Shown here: one piece after another, positions 1 to 7,688 of the stretch
Layout: every line of letters begins with the position of its first letter
Numbering within the stretch: position 1 is the stretch's first letter
From: Labilibaculum antarcticum
GTDB taxonomy: Bacteria; Bacteroidota; Bacteroidia; Bacteroidales; Marinifilaceae
Reading direction: 5' to 3'
Assembly (NCBI RefSeq): GCF_002356295.1
Contig: NZ_AP018042.1
Location: 3,938,361 to 4,002,360, forward strand
DNA length: 64,000 nt
The notes under the pieces: model-generated
Databases searched by the model: none
What the model saw: only the letters and a program-made list of their open reading frames with translations
What the model was told of the DNA's origin: nothing
Program-made: the position numbers and the translations under genes

Positions 1-555
1 GTAAATAGTGCAAATCAGCTTCTCTCGATCGTAAACGACATACTTACCATTTATACCTTACAAACAAATCAGGATCAGGCTCATATAGAATCAATAAATA
101 TCAATCAGGTTTTATCAGATTTATTGATTATTTACGAAAAACAGGCGTTTTCCCGCCATTTATCAATTCAGCTTCATCAAGCACTATCCGATCAGGAATC
201 AGCCATATATACTGATAAAACTAAATTGATTCAAATAGTTACGAATTTACTGAACAATGCTTTTAAGTTTGTGCATGAAGGAGGTATTGAGTTTGGATAT
301 CGGCTAATAAACAAGGATCTGGTTTTTTATGTAACTGATAGTGGTATTGGTATACCGAAAGAGATGCACTCCTTAATATTCGACCGGTTTATGCAAGCAA
401 GTGATTTTGTGAAGTTCAATTATGGTGGGAATGGATTAGGCTTAGCTATTGCAAAAGAATTCGTTGAATTGTTAGGAGGTAAAATTTGGGTAGAATCTGA
501 TGTAAACAAAGGCTCAACATTCTATTTTACCATTAAGTACCTCCCTGTAAAGTAA
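1..555 (+). CDS. Sensor histidine kinase, C-terminal part (cut by window edge)
   Basis: The frame is open from the first base, so the start lies upstream of the window. The visible 184 residues begin just after the phospho-acceptor His box, with a DHp helix containing LLSIVNDIL. A full HATPase_c domain follows: N-box TNLLNNAFKF, G1 box VTDSGIGIP, F-box IFDRFMQ and G2 box GGNGLGLAIAKE. The protein ends 12 residues after the last strand, with no receiver or Hpt domain at the C-terminus. By family it autophosphorylates on a His located upstream and passes the phosphate to a response regulator. The sensor region and partner are not visible. The in-frame TTG at 124 is inside the domain and is not the start. 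Confidence 0.9.
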   Translation, partial: VNSANQLLSIVNDILTIYTLQTNQDQAHIESININQVLSDLLIIYEKQAFSRHLSIQLHQALSDQESAIYTDKTKLIQIVTNLLNNAFKFVHEGGIEFGYRLINKDLVFYVTDSGIGIPKEMHSLIFDRFMQASDFVKFNYGGNGLGLAIAKEFVELLGGKIWVESDVNKGSTFYFTIKYLPVK

Positions 556-803
556 GTGTTCGTAAAAAACTGCCAATAAATACCAACGAATTGATATAGA
601 AAAGTACTCTGAATTTATATCCTAATAAAATGGATTGTGATTGATTAAGGGAGAAATCGTGTTTTAAAATCGAGATCCAATAATTCCGTAAGCTCTACAA
701 CTAAAATACATTGTTTAAACCCTCAGCTCGGTTTTTTTTGTTTCAGTACCACTCTTGGTTAGTATCGGAATGACAATAACTAAAAAGAAATTTAATACCC
801 ACA

Positions 804-1337
804 GTGAAAAGAACCAGACTAAACCAAACGAATGAAACAGGCTTTTTACAAGCCTGGGAATTGTATGAGGATGCTTTCCCAAAAGAGGAACGCAGGGAGC
901 TTGATTTGCAGCAAAAAATCATACAGAATGTAAATTATCATTTCGATATTGTAAGCGATAATGGAGTTTTTGTGGGTTTTATATTATGGTGGCAATTTGC
1001 TGGACTGAGGTATATTGAACATTTGGCCACACTGATTGAATATAGGGGCAAAGGATATGGTAAATGCATTGTTGAGCAGTTTCTTTCGCAAGCTAGTGAA
1101 GCTATAATACTAGAGGTGGAACTGCCCAATTGTGATACCAGCAAGCGGCGAATTGCTTTTTACGAACGCTTGGGATTTACCCTAAATAGGGACGACTACC
1201 GACAACTTCCCATGCGAAAAAATGGAGTTCCCATACAAATGCTTTTAATGACTTATCCTAATGGGTTAACAGAAACTAGTCTGACTCTTTTCAAAGAAAG
1301 CTTTCGGGAAATGTGCTATGTTCCATATTTTGAATAG
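804..1337 (+). CDS. GNAT family N-acetyltransferase
   Basis: A 177-residue protein with the GNAT acetyl-CoA-binding loop YRGKGYGKCIVEQF near residue 93, followed by the typical beta-4/alpha-3 region and a late RIAFYERLGF motif. It should transfer an acetyl group from acetyl-CoA to an amine; the substrate cannot be told. The start is GTG at 804; no ATG gives a complete N-terminal strand. It sits alone, about 250 bp after the kinase gene and 100 bp before the DJ-1 gene. The 556-803 gap shows no gene. A later GNAT gene at 62420 is only distantly similar. Confidence 0.85.
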   Translation: MKRTRLNQTNETGFLQAWELYEDAFPKEERRELDLQQKIIQNVNYHFDIVSDNGVFVGFILWWQFAGLRYIEHLATLIEYRGKGYGKCIVEQFLSQASEAIILEVELPNCDTSKRRIAFYERLGFTLNRDDYRQLPMRKNGVPIQMLLMTYPNGLTETSLTLFKESFREMCYVPYFE

Positions 1338-1437
1338 CTAAAGCATACGAAAGCTATTGATATAGAAAATCTCCTTTAGTAGAAGTTAGTTGTGCATTAA
1401 TTAAAAAGGATTGTATAAAACGAAAAGAAGAAATGAG

Positions 1438-2016
1438 ATGAAGAAAAAAATATTTATTTTCCTATTTGACGGATTTTCCGATTGGGAAATATCTTTCCTC
1501 ACACCAGAGCTGAATAAGAGTGAAAAATTTGATTTAGTATTTTTCTCAAAAAATGGAGGTGTAGTCTCATCAATGGGAGGATTACAAATTAATACAGTTA
1601 ACTCACTTTCAGAATTAATTATTGACGATTTAGATCTGCTGATTCTGCCAGGTGGAACAGCATGGGAAAAAGGAGAGAATGAAGAGATAAGCCAATTTAC
1701 CAAAGATATTTTCGAAATAGGAAAACCAATTGCTGCAATTTGCGCTGCAACTGCTTATCTGGGACAATTAGGATTGTTGGATGATGTGAAGCACACCAGT
1801 AATGATTTAAATTATTTAAAAGGAGTGGCTCCGAAATATAATGGGGAGAAGAATTATTTAAGCTCGCTGGCAGTAACTGACCAGAATATGATTACAGCTA
1901 ATGGAATTGCTCCAATTGAATTTGCAAAAGAAATTTTTAAGAAAATGGAATTGTATAATGACATTGACCTTGAGAAATGGTTTCAATTGTTTAAAAATGG
2001 GATTTGGAGTGAATAA
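1438..2016 (+). CDS. DJ-1/PfpI family protein (glutamine amidotransferase-like)
   Basis: A 192-residue DJ-1/PfpI fold protein. After an N-terminal strand (KKKIFIFLFDGFSDWE) it has LLILPGGTAW and the nucleophile-elbow Cys in AAICAATAYLG, followed by DDVKHTSN. Family members act as deglycases, glyoxalases, chaperones or peptidases, so the exact activity is open. ATG at 1438 is preferred over TTG at 1411 because it places the first beta strand at the N-terminus and removes nine charged residues unlike the family. It reads as a single-gene unit. Similar Bacteroidota proteins are usually annotated as type 1 glutamine amidotransferases. Confidence 0.85.
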   Translation: MKKKIFIFLFDGFSDWEISFLTPELNKSEKFDLVFFSKNGGVVSSMGGLQINTVNSLSELIIDDLDLLILPGGTAWEKGENEEISQFTKDIFEIGKPIAAICAATAYLGQLGLLDDVKHTSNDLNYLKGVAPKYNGEKNYLSSLAVTDQNMITANGIAPIEFAKEIFKKMELYNDIDLEKWFQLFKNGIWSE

Positions 2017-2173
2017 TAGATTGTACAGTTGTTAATCCATAGGTTTAAGCTGTTTTTAACTCTTGTGTAACTTGACTGACATGAAGCCCGCAACCGGCTA
2101 CTCTTAGAACAAAAGAGCTTGCTTTTCTTACCAAATATGGATTTTCATTGCAATGGGGGAAACTTATTTAAAC

Positions 2174-2212
2174 TCAAACAGCAATAAAGTGTTACGTTTT
2201 ATTGCTGTTTGA
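2174..2212 (-). terminator. Strong hairpin terminator
   Basis: A 15-bp perfect stem (TCAAACAGCAATAAA paired with 2198-2212) that continues through a one-base bulge into a further ATTTAAA pairing. It lies 20 bp after the stop of the 41-residue gene on the minus strand. It may also stop transcription coming from the DJ-1 gene. Confidence 0.6.
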
Positions 2213-2231
2213 TTTAAATCTAAAGGGAAAA

Positions 2232-2357
2232 TTATACTTTCTTCTTCTTTAGATCGTCAGGATCGGTGTTTGTATGTTCTACCTGATAAGACGGAATGTG
2301 CTTAACATGTTTACCTGATTTGACTTTTTTTGGCTGTTTGTTTCCAGATGCTCCCAT
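2232..2357 (-). CDS. Small basic 41-residue protein
   Basis: A short reading frame, ATG at 2357 to TAA at 2232, coding for 41 residues. It is preceded by a near-perfect Shine-Dalgarno AAGGAG about 8 bases before ATG, unusual in this AT-rich Bacteroidota sequence, and followed by a strong terminator, so it looks like a real gene. The product is rich in Lys (KKVKSGKHVKH), has a central HIPSYQVEH segment, and ends in an acidic DPDD then KKKK. No signal peptide, membrane segment or cysteine is present. I recognise no named family. A nucleic-acid-binding or ribosome-associated role would be a guess from charge only. Confidence 0.65.
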   Translation of the reverse strand: MGASGNKQPKKVKSGKHVKHIPSYQVEHTNTDPDDLKKKKV

Positions 2358-2643
2358 TTTAGATCTCCTTTTTAATTAAACAAAATAAATTAATTTTGAG
2401 TCGTGTTCGGTTATAAATCATAGCTGGACTGCTCGATTTACTACGTCACAAAAAGTGAGCCATACTGCTAAATGTGGCATAAAGTCAGATAATGATGCCA
2501 AAATAACAATACAATGTCACTATTCTTTGAGACGTGATATTTTTCAACATGTATTTATCAAAACAAAATTAGTATTTGTTGTGGTACAAGAAAAAGTTAT
2601 CCTGGGTGTTACATAGTTTAAACAATAGTAGAATATTAAAAAA

Positions 2644-2766
2644 CAGTTGGCTAAAGCCAAACTGCAATAGATGAAATTGCAAAGTATTTGTTGATGAAAG
2701 CTGAACATCTATCGCTTTACTTGTAAGCAACTGATTACAAGAAATTTTAAAATTGGCTTTAGCCAC
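2644..2766. repeat. REP-like palindromic element
   Basis: Two related palindromes about 95 bp apart: CAGTTGGCTAAAGCCAAACTG-type at 2644-2664 and AATTGGCTTTAGCC at 2751-2764. The core TTGGCTAAAGCCAA is self-complementary. Dispersed GGCTAAAGCC hairpins are common in Bacteroidota intergenic DNA and resemble REP elements mobilised by RAYT-type enzymes; no such enzyme is in the window. Confidence 0.45.
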
Positions 2767-3082
2767 ATAAATATATTCGATGAGTCGAGAAGAGTTTTAG
2801 CAAGTTCTTCTTATTCTAAATTCATTTATTAATCCTGTATTTTTTAACTGCTGTCTTACTTGGTAAGCACTGACTGCGGTATTCCTATTTGATACTCTCA
2901 AGGTGGTTTTTTTATTTTACATCTGCTAATTGCTAAATACTGAAAGCGTCGGAGACCTGTAAGAGTTTTAGCAATTTTGGTTTATTTAGAACTATTCTCA
3001 GAATCTAAAATCAGTTTTCTAAATAATGTTTTGTTAATTTTAAAAAACGAAAGGATAAAATACTTTTACGTTACACAAACAA

Positions 3083-3682
3083 ATGTCACACTTTATAGAT
3101 TTAGACGGAATTTTAGAAAAACTAGTGTTATTGCAGCACTTTAGCTATGGAAGTGAGCGGTATTGTAGTGATAGATTAATAGGCAGTATTGAAGATCAAG
3201 GAGGATATGAAGAAGATAATTATTGGGGGTGGACGAAAAGTCTTGTTAGTAATTATATTTTGGAATGTTCTATCAAATTGAGAGTAATTCAAGATACTTT
3301 TAATGTCAATTATAGTATAATACAAGACTCCAATACTGGCAAGGATATCAACCTGAATTTATTTGATCAGAAAGCATGCAATAAATTGATCATTGGTGAA
3401 ATTATAAAAGGTAATTTCAAACTTAACTTAAGAGAATCTTGTAATAAAATTATTCATGCTGTAAATGTCAAACCTTTATGGGCAAAGAGTTCAAATAATG
3501 GAATAGAATATCAATACTGGAATGGGAAAATCCAATTGACGGGAGCTCATGGTAAATCTAAATGGCTAATGATATTAGATGTAGCTCAATGGGCGCGAGC
3601 GTATGAAAATTTTATTGAACTACTTGAAGGGACTGATCACTATCTTGGACAAGATTTTACCGGTCTAGAAAAAAACAGTTAA
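3083..3682 (+). CDS. Hypothetical protein (orphan, accessory region)
   Basis: A 199-residue soluble protein starting at ATG 3083. I recognise no domain. The N-terminal half is acidic with a GGYEEDNYWGW stretch; the middle alternates hydrophobic strands; the C-terminal half has a Trp-rich segment (YQYWNGKIQ, KWLMILDVAQWARAYENF). There is no signal peptide or membrane helix. The gene is AT-rich even for this window and stands alone, directly followed by the palindromic attC-like stretch and then the Septu operon. That setting fits a mobile cassette or defence-island passenger gene, but its function is unknown. Confidence 0.6.
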   Translation: MSHFIDLDGILEKLVLLQHFSYGSERYCSDRLIGSIEDQGGYEEDNYWGWTKSLVSNYILECSIKLRVIQDTFNVNYSIIQDSNTGKDINLNLFDQKACNKLIIGEIIKGNFKLNLRESCNKIIHAVNVKPLWAKSSNNGIEYQYWNGKIQLTGAHGKSKWLMILDVAQWARAYENFIELLEGTDHYLGQDFTGLEKNS

Positions 3683-3687
3683 TTACT

Positions 3688-3838
3688 GGCTACAACAACT
3701 AAGCGTTCAACAAAAGTTAAAATTAATGGGCGGTGACGCTCAACTTGATAATGAAACAAAAACAATAAACGCAAGCGGTTTTGATAAGGCGGTAGTTGTA
3801 GGTCACCCACAAATTTTAGCAAAACCGTTGTAAATAAT
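3688..3838. repeat. attC-like palindromic intergenic element
   Basis: The ~150 bp after the orphan gene begins with GGCTACAACAACTAAGCG and ends with AAACCGTTGTAAAT, so the ends carry short complementary TACAAC/GTTGTA boxes. Inside are GGGCGGTGAC (about 3727) and GTCACCC (about 3804), which can also pair. Compact gene, then TACAAC...GTTGTA element, is the arrangement of integron cassettes with attC sites. The boxes do not match the strict RYYYAAC/GTTRRRY consensus and no integrase is in the window, so this is only a resemblance. Confidence 0.3.
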
Positions 3839-3920
3839 AAAAAAAAGTTCCAGTATCTGTTTAAAAAAGTTGATGCAACTTGAAAATTTGGACAATTGGA
3901 ATTTTAACTATTATAAAAAA

Positions 3921-5228
3921 ATGAAAATATCTAGAATAGAAATTAATGGTTATAAAATACTAAAACAAAACTTAGTTGAAATGAACGATTTTCAACTATT
4001 TCCTCAAGGGAGTCAGATTTTAGGACTAATTGGTTCAAATGGCAGTGGAAAAACTACTTTTTGCTCAATGATTGCAAGGGTTTTCCAATCTATTTCAACT
4101 AGATCGAAGCTAGAATTTGATATATCAATTGAATTTGAATATAAATCAAGTAAGCGAGTATTAAAATGTGTAGATAATTACGTTTGGCTGGCTGTCGATG
4201 GTGAAACTATCTATGATTTCAAGTTAGGCTCACGACTTAAGTATGAAGATAAGATAATACATAATGAAAGAGTTATTTCTTTTTGGAATGGGAAATTTAT
4301 CCTTTCAACGTTTGAAACATGTGGTGAATACCCAAATGAAAAACCTTCAAATTATCTTGGAGACGATCCAATTTTAAAGTATGATGTGGCTTCAATTTAT
4401 GGTAAAAATATTTTTGGATATCCATCTATAACGGAAGGAATTATTAGATTTTTGAAGAGTGATGAAAAACAGTCAATTGCAGGTTCGTTCCTTGAGAGGA
4501 TGGGATTTCGTTTGTCTGGTGAAGTGGATATTAAAATCGTACGTTCAATTACTGATGGGTATTGGGATAGCTCGCTGGAATCTGCAGAATCTATATTATA
4601 TAAAAAAATTAAAAATGATAATAGATTAGAATTTACCTCTGAACCTCAGATATTAGATACTCCTACAACATTAGAGATTTGTAAAGACTACTCTGGATAT
4701 ATTGGGAAACAAATATTCTTGAATGGGTTTCGATTAATTAAAGAAGATGTTGATTTAGGATTTGATGACCTAAGTTCTGGTGAGAAATTTCTAATTATTC
4801 GATATATTTCCATATTGTCGGGTATAGAAAATGATTCAATTATTGTAGTTGAAGAGCCTGAAAATCATTTAAATCCCAAATGGCGAGAATTGGTAATCCC
4901 TGCCTTACATAAAGTAGCAACTGCTTACAATTCAATCTTAATATTTACAACGCATGACTACAGAATAATTAGATATTTACATAACGATTGTGTCTTAAAT
5001 GTTACAAATGGAGTAATTAATAAAATTGACACTCAAATTCTTCTTTGTGATGAATATGATTTTGAAGCAATTGGCGAAAAAACAATCTCTTTTATTTATA
5101 GTGATTTAATTGAGGTTTACCATAAATTAAACCGATTTGAAAAAGCGCAATTGATAAACTCAATGTGTAATGTTGAAGAAAAAATGAAATTGAGAAAAAC
5201 GTATTTAACAGACGATGAGACTCATTAG
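3921..5228 (+). CDS. ptuA: Septu defence system ATPase PtuA
   Basis: A SMC/ABC-like AAA ATPase of about 435 residues. It opens with MKISRIEINGYKIL, the usual first strand of this class, then Walker A GSNGSGKT (residues 38-45). A long insert follows, then the ABC signature LSSGEK near 285, Walker B IIVVEEPENHLNP and a switch His in IFTTHDY. ATG at 3921 is chosen for this N-terminus; ATG 3873 or TTG 3870 would add 16-17 unstructured residues. The 3' end overlaps ptuB by 14 bp. In the known Septu system, the PtuA ATPase partners with the HNH protein PtuB to block phage infection. No reverse transcriptase is adjacent, so this is plain Septu rather than a retron. Confidence 0.85.
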   Translation: MKISRIEINGYKILKQNLVEMNDFQLFPQGSQILGLIGSNGSGKTTFCSMIARVFQSISTRSKLEFDISIEFEYKSSKRVLKCVDNYVWLAVDGETIYDFKLGSRLKYEDKIIHNERVISFWNGKFILSTFETCGEYPNEKPSNYLGDDPILKYDVASIYGKNIFGYPSITEGIIRFLKSDEKQSIAGSFLERMGFRLSGEVDIKIVRSITDGYWDSSLESAESILYKKIKNDNRLEFTSEPQILDTPTTLEICKDYSGYIGKQIFLNGFRLIKEDVDLGFDDLSSGEKFLIIRYISILSGIENDSIIVVEEPENHLNPKWRELVIPALHKVATAYNSILIFTTHDYRIIRYLHNDCVLNVTNGVINKIDTQILLCDEYDFEAIGEKTISFIYSDLIEVYHKLNRFEKAQLINSMCNVEEKMKLRKTYLTDDETH

Positions 5229-6120
5229 GAATTCAAAAGCATTTGATAAAGTCGCAATTATTCGCATATATATATTTGAGAATATTCTGTCCCTGATTGC
5301 TAACGGAAACTCTTTAGACTTTTCGTCTAATATGTATATGGAACGGATTTTAGCTTTACGGGTTAAAAAAGAATTTTTAATCCAACTAGTTTCACTTATT
5401 TCAAAAAAAGATGCGAGAAGAGGGCTACGTGTATCAGCGGTACAAAATGGTCGGATACATCAAAATATATTTTCAGTCAATAAATTTCAGGTATCGGTCA
5501 GCGTTACTAATTTAGCCGAATTTATTTATGATAATATTTTGTTTTATCCAACATATTGGAAGGAAATAGATGAATCAGGGTTTAGTAAAATGAAACTAAA
5601 AGAACAATTGTTTAAAAACCAAGGTAATTGTATATGTCCATATTGTGACTCTGATGAAGATCTAACTTTATTAAACTTTGAAATAGATCATTTATTACCG
5701 AAATCCGAGTTCCCAATGCTTTACCTTAATGAAAAGAATTTATTCCCTTGCTGTCAAGCATGCAACAATCAGCATTATGGAAAAGGCAATCGTTTTCTAA
5801 ACCAATATTATAATTTATATAAAACAGAAATTGGTTTGAAAGTTCACTTTGATTTGAAAAAGGAACTTAAAATTAGTGGACTTGATAATGTTTCAAATGA
5901 TTTCATCAAACTTATTCAGCTTGAAACTCGACATAATAAGGAACTATTTGCGAATAAAGTACAAAAATTGGCGAAGAAAATTAGGAAAGATTTAAAAATA
6001 AATATCAAGAATCGAACTTATTTAGATTATGAGGCTCCTCACTACTATTTAATAAAAGAACTATATGAAAAATATTCTATAGAAATACTAGAGTATGGTA
6101 GGATAGATAATCCTATATAG
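5215..6120 (+). CDS. ptuB: Septu defence system HNH nuclease PtuB
   Basis: A 301-residue protein with an HNH endonuclease domain at about residues 138-193. It shows a zinc-knuckle pair CPYC (141-144) and CCQAC (179-183) around the catalytic EIDHLLPKSEFP (D158-H159) and a later N in ACNNQH. The first 110 residues are mainly helical and the last 100 are Lys-rich. ATG 5215 overlaps the end of ptuA by 14 bp, so translation is probably coupled. Pairing of such an HNH protein with a PtuA-like ATPase defines Septu. The nuclease presumably cuts nucleic acid once released or activated by PtuA. All visible metal and catalytic residues are intact. Confidence 0.85.
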   Translation: MRLIRNSKAFDKVAIIRIYIFENILSLIANGNSLDFSSNMYMERILALRVKKEFLIQLVSLISKKDARRGLRVSAVQNGRIHQNIFSVNKFQVSVSVTNLAEFIYDNILFYPTYWKEIDESGFSKMKLKEQLFKNQGNCICPYCDSDEDLTLLNFEIDHLLPKSEFPMLYLNEKNLFPCCQACNNQHYGKGNRFLNQYYNLYKTEIGLKVHFDLKKELKISGLDNVSNDFIKLIQLETRHNKELFANKVQKLAKKIRKDLKINIKNRTYLDYEAPHYYLIKELYEKYSIEILEYGRIDNPI

Positions 6121-6178
6121 ACCACTCATTTTTACAGAATACAACAAGACCTAAGTACAATTCCTTCGGCACCTGTTA

Positions 6179-6199
6179 GCGCGAGCTTGTAGCTCGTGC
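6179..6199. repeat. REP-like hairpin
   Basis: A 9-bp stem, GCGCGAGCT paired with AGCTCGTGC (one G-T wobble), around a TGT loop. The GAGCTACAAGCTCG core is the kind of short dispersed palindrome often seen between Bacteroidota genes. No T-tract follows, so it is not a typical terminator. Confidence 0.4.
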
Positions 6200-6395
6200 T
6201 CTGCAAAGTAGAAAAAACAATAAAAAATTAAGTGTAAAAATAAGCTTATGGCATCCGATTATCATAACTGCAATTGCTATTTATGGTATCGGAACAGAAG
6301 AAAAAGAACTATTGATCTAATTTGCGGAACTTTTAGTAAAGAGAATGCTAGGAAATGAAGTTCCTAAAATGGATTTATTTTAAAAATATTGTAAC

Positions 6396-6423
6396 GCTGT
6401 GGATTAATCTGCAGCTTTTTTTT
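6396..6423 (+). terminator. Rho-independent terminator
   Basis: A 20-base near-palindrome (GCTGTGGATTAATCTGCAGC, with two G-T wobbles) forms an 8-bp stem with a four-base loop. It is followed directly by eight T. It would end transcripts that come through from ptuAB. Confidence 0.55.
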
Positions 6424-6518
6424 GTTTTCTTCTTACAATATTTTACTAGTGAGTAGAACTGTCTCAGTAGCCTCAATTCCATTTGTAAAATTTTGAAGGG
6501 CACCCACAACATCCATTG

Positions 6519-6542
6519 CCCCGTGCTTTAGCTCGGGGTTTT
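6519..6542 (+). terminator. GC-rich hairpin with short T-tract
   Basis: CCCCG and CGGGG pair, with a second inner GCT/AGC stem, followed by TTTT. The CCCCGTGCTTTAGCTCGGGG form also resembles dispersed REP-type hairpins, so it could be either a terminator or a repeat copy. Confidence 0.4.
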
Positions 6543-6685
6543 GTGATTGTTTAAATTTGGTAGGGTACACCCAGCAAATATGGGCTATTAGGGGAATGTT
6601 GCAGCAGATATTTCCAATAGTCCAAGCTCTCAGCCTGGCCTTTTTTATTGTCCAGGCAAAAAGTTGTCTTATTCGGCATCAGTAT

Positions 6686-6876
6686 GAGCCCACCAAACCA
6701 AAAGATGGCTTTTCTGAGAGTAGAATGAGTCCACCAAACCAAAAGATTGCTTTTCTGAGAGTAGAATGAGCTCACCAAGCAAAAAGATTGCTTTTTCTGA
6801 GAGTAGAATGAGCTCACCAAGCAAAAAGATTGCTTTTCTGAGAGTAGAATGAGCCCACCAAACCAAAAGATGGCTT
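6686..6876. repeat. 41-bp tandem repeat, about 4.6 copies
   Basis: Units start at 6686, 6727, 6768, 6810 and 6851. Four are full (41, 41, 42 and 41 bp) and the fifth breaks off after 26 bp. Each unit begins GAG(C/T)(C/T)CACCAA and ends CTGAGAGTAGAAT. Copies 1, 2 and 5 share AACCAAAAGAT, and copies 3 and 4 share AGCAAAAAGATT, so local duplication of adjacent units is visible. Copy 3 has one extra T. The minus-strand frames through it are repetitive peptides with no gene-like features. Confidence 0.9.
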
Positions 6877-6977
6877 ATTATGCGTGGGGCAGTGAAAGAC
6901 CAGAAGGCTTATTTTATTGTTTGCAGGTCTCCGAGAATTTTAAATTCCTACTTTTGCATTCATAATTTACGATTTCT

Positions 6978-7421
6978 ATGAGATATTTTTTGATGTTGTT
7001 GGCTCTTGCTGTTGGTTGTTTGTTGCCTATTCAGGCAAGCATTAATGCCAAATTGGGTGCATTTTTAAAAGCGCCGCTAATGGCAGCTTTGGTCAATTTT
7101 ATGGTGGGTAGTTTTATACTCTTGTTGGTCATTTTAGGAACCCGTACGCCAAATAACTTATTGCTGGCGGTAAAAGAGGCTCCAATATATGCATGGATAG
7201 GCGGTCTCATGGGTTGTATTTACGTTAGTTCCATAATTTTTCTTATACCTCGATTGGGAGCAGCCTTAAGCTTCGGTTTAATTGTGTGTGGTCAGTTGGT
7301 GTTCTCCTTGATACTGGATCATTTTGGAATGTTCGGAGTACCTGTTCAACCCATTAACTGGGGACGAATTGCCGGGGTTCTTCTAATTTTAGTCGGCGTA
7401 TTGGTAATTCAGAAGTTTTAA
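6978..7421 (+). CDS. DMT superfamily permease, DUF606/YdcZ type
   Basis: A 147-residue inner-membrane protein with about five hydrophobic helices: residues 4-20, 34-55, 71-90, 95-112 and 130-146. The N-terminal pattern LPIQASINAKLG and the C-terminal GRIAGVLLILVGVLVI are typical of the DUF606 (YdcZ) branch of drug/metabolite transporters. These small proteins probably dimerise; substrates are mostly unknown. ATG at 6978 begins the first helix directly. The gene stands alone, between the tandem repeat and the convergent M1 aminopeptidase gene. Confidence 0.85.
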   Translation: MRYFLMLLALAVGCLLPIQASINAKLGAFLKAPLMAALVNFMVGSFILLLVILGTRTPNNLLLAVKEAPIYAWIGGLMGCIYVSSIIFLIPRLGAALSFGLIVCGQLVFSLILDHFGMFGVPVQPINWGRIAGVLLILVGVLVIQKF

Positions 7422-7604
7422 TCAATTAAGGATTTAACCACAAAGCCTTTCCACGAAGGAACACTAAGGATAATCGGAATCTTAAAATGTCTGTTTGAAA
7501 CCTGACTGCGTTGAGTAAAAAAATGGCACTCCCTTTTAACGGATGCACCATCTCTATATTTAAAAAGTAAGCTCAATTTGATTATTCCTACTCCGGACTT
7601 GATC

Positions 7605-7688
7605 CTTTATCCTTGTTCCTTTCTCCTTTCTCCTTTTCCCTTGATCCTTACACCTTGTTCCTTGAAACTTGATCCTTGTTCCTTCCTC
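7605..7688. repeat. Degenerate pyrimidine-rich simple repeat
   Basis: Variants of CTTGATCCTT, CTTGTTCCTT and CTCCTTT follow one another for about 80 bp. They overlap the 3' end of the M1 peptidase gene and add Lys/Glu/Gly-rich residues to its tail. Confidence 0.7.

Larger units (their letters stand above)
2017..3082. other. Gene-poor accessory interval
   Basis: About 1 kb between the DJ-1 gene and the orphan gene at 3083. It contains one small minus-strand gene (2232-2357) with its terminator, and a REP-like pair of TTGGCTAAAGCCAA palindromes (2644-2664 and 2751-2766). It also holds two copies of AGAGTTTTAGCAA (2791 and 2962) and the motif TCGGAGACCTG at about 2949. That motif recurs inverted near 6924. 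No other coding frame is convincing; the 65-codon minus frame 2569-2766 runs through the palindromes. Confidence 0.5.
6121..6977. other. Repeat-rich interval without intact genes
   Basis: After ptuB there is a REP-like hairpin (6179-6199). It is followed by a frame of about 67 codons (6180-6383) broken by one internal TAA at 6318, whose translation is hydrophobic then charged (TAIAIYGIGTEEKELL, then LLVKRMLGNEV). This may be a gene relic. Then come two terminator hairpins, a 41-bp tandem repeat and a TCGGAGACCTG-type motif (inverted, about 6924). The open frames across the tandem repeat are by-products of its sequence. Confidence 0.45.

Noticed and set aside
2569-2766. 65-codon minus-strand frame
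   Set aside because: It runs across the REP-like palindromes, has no ribosome-binding site, and its composition follows the repeats.
3921-6120. Retron with PtuAB effectors
   Set aside because: No reverse transcriptase or msr-msd-like inverted repeat occurs upstream; this is plain Septu.
6551-6866. Minus- and plus-strand frames across the 41-bp repeat
   Set aside because: Their peptides are periodic translations of the tandem repeat with no start signal or domain.
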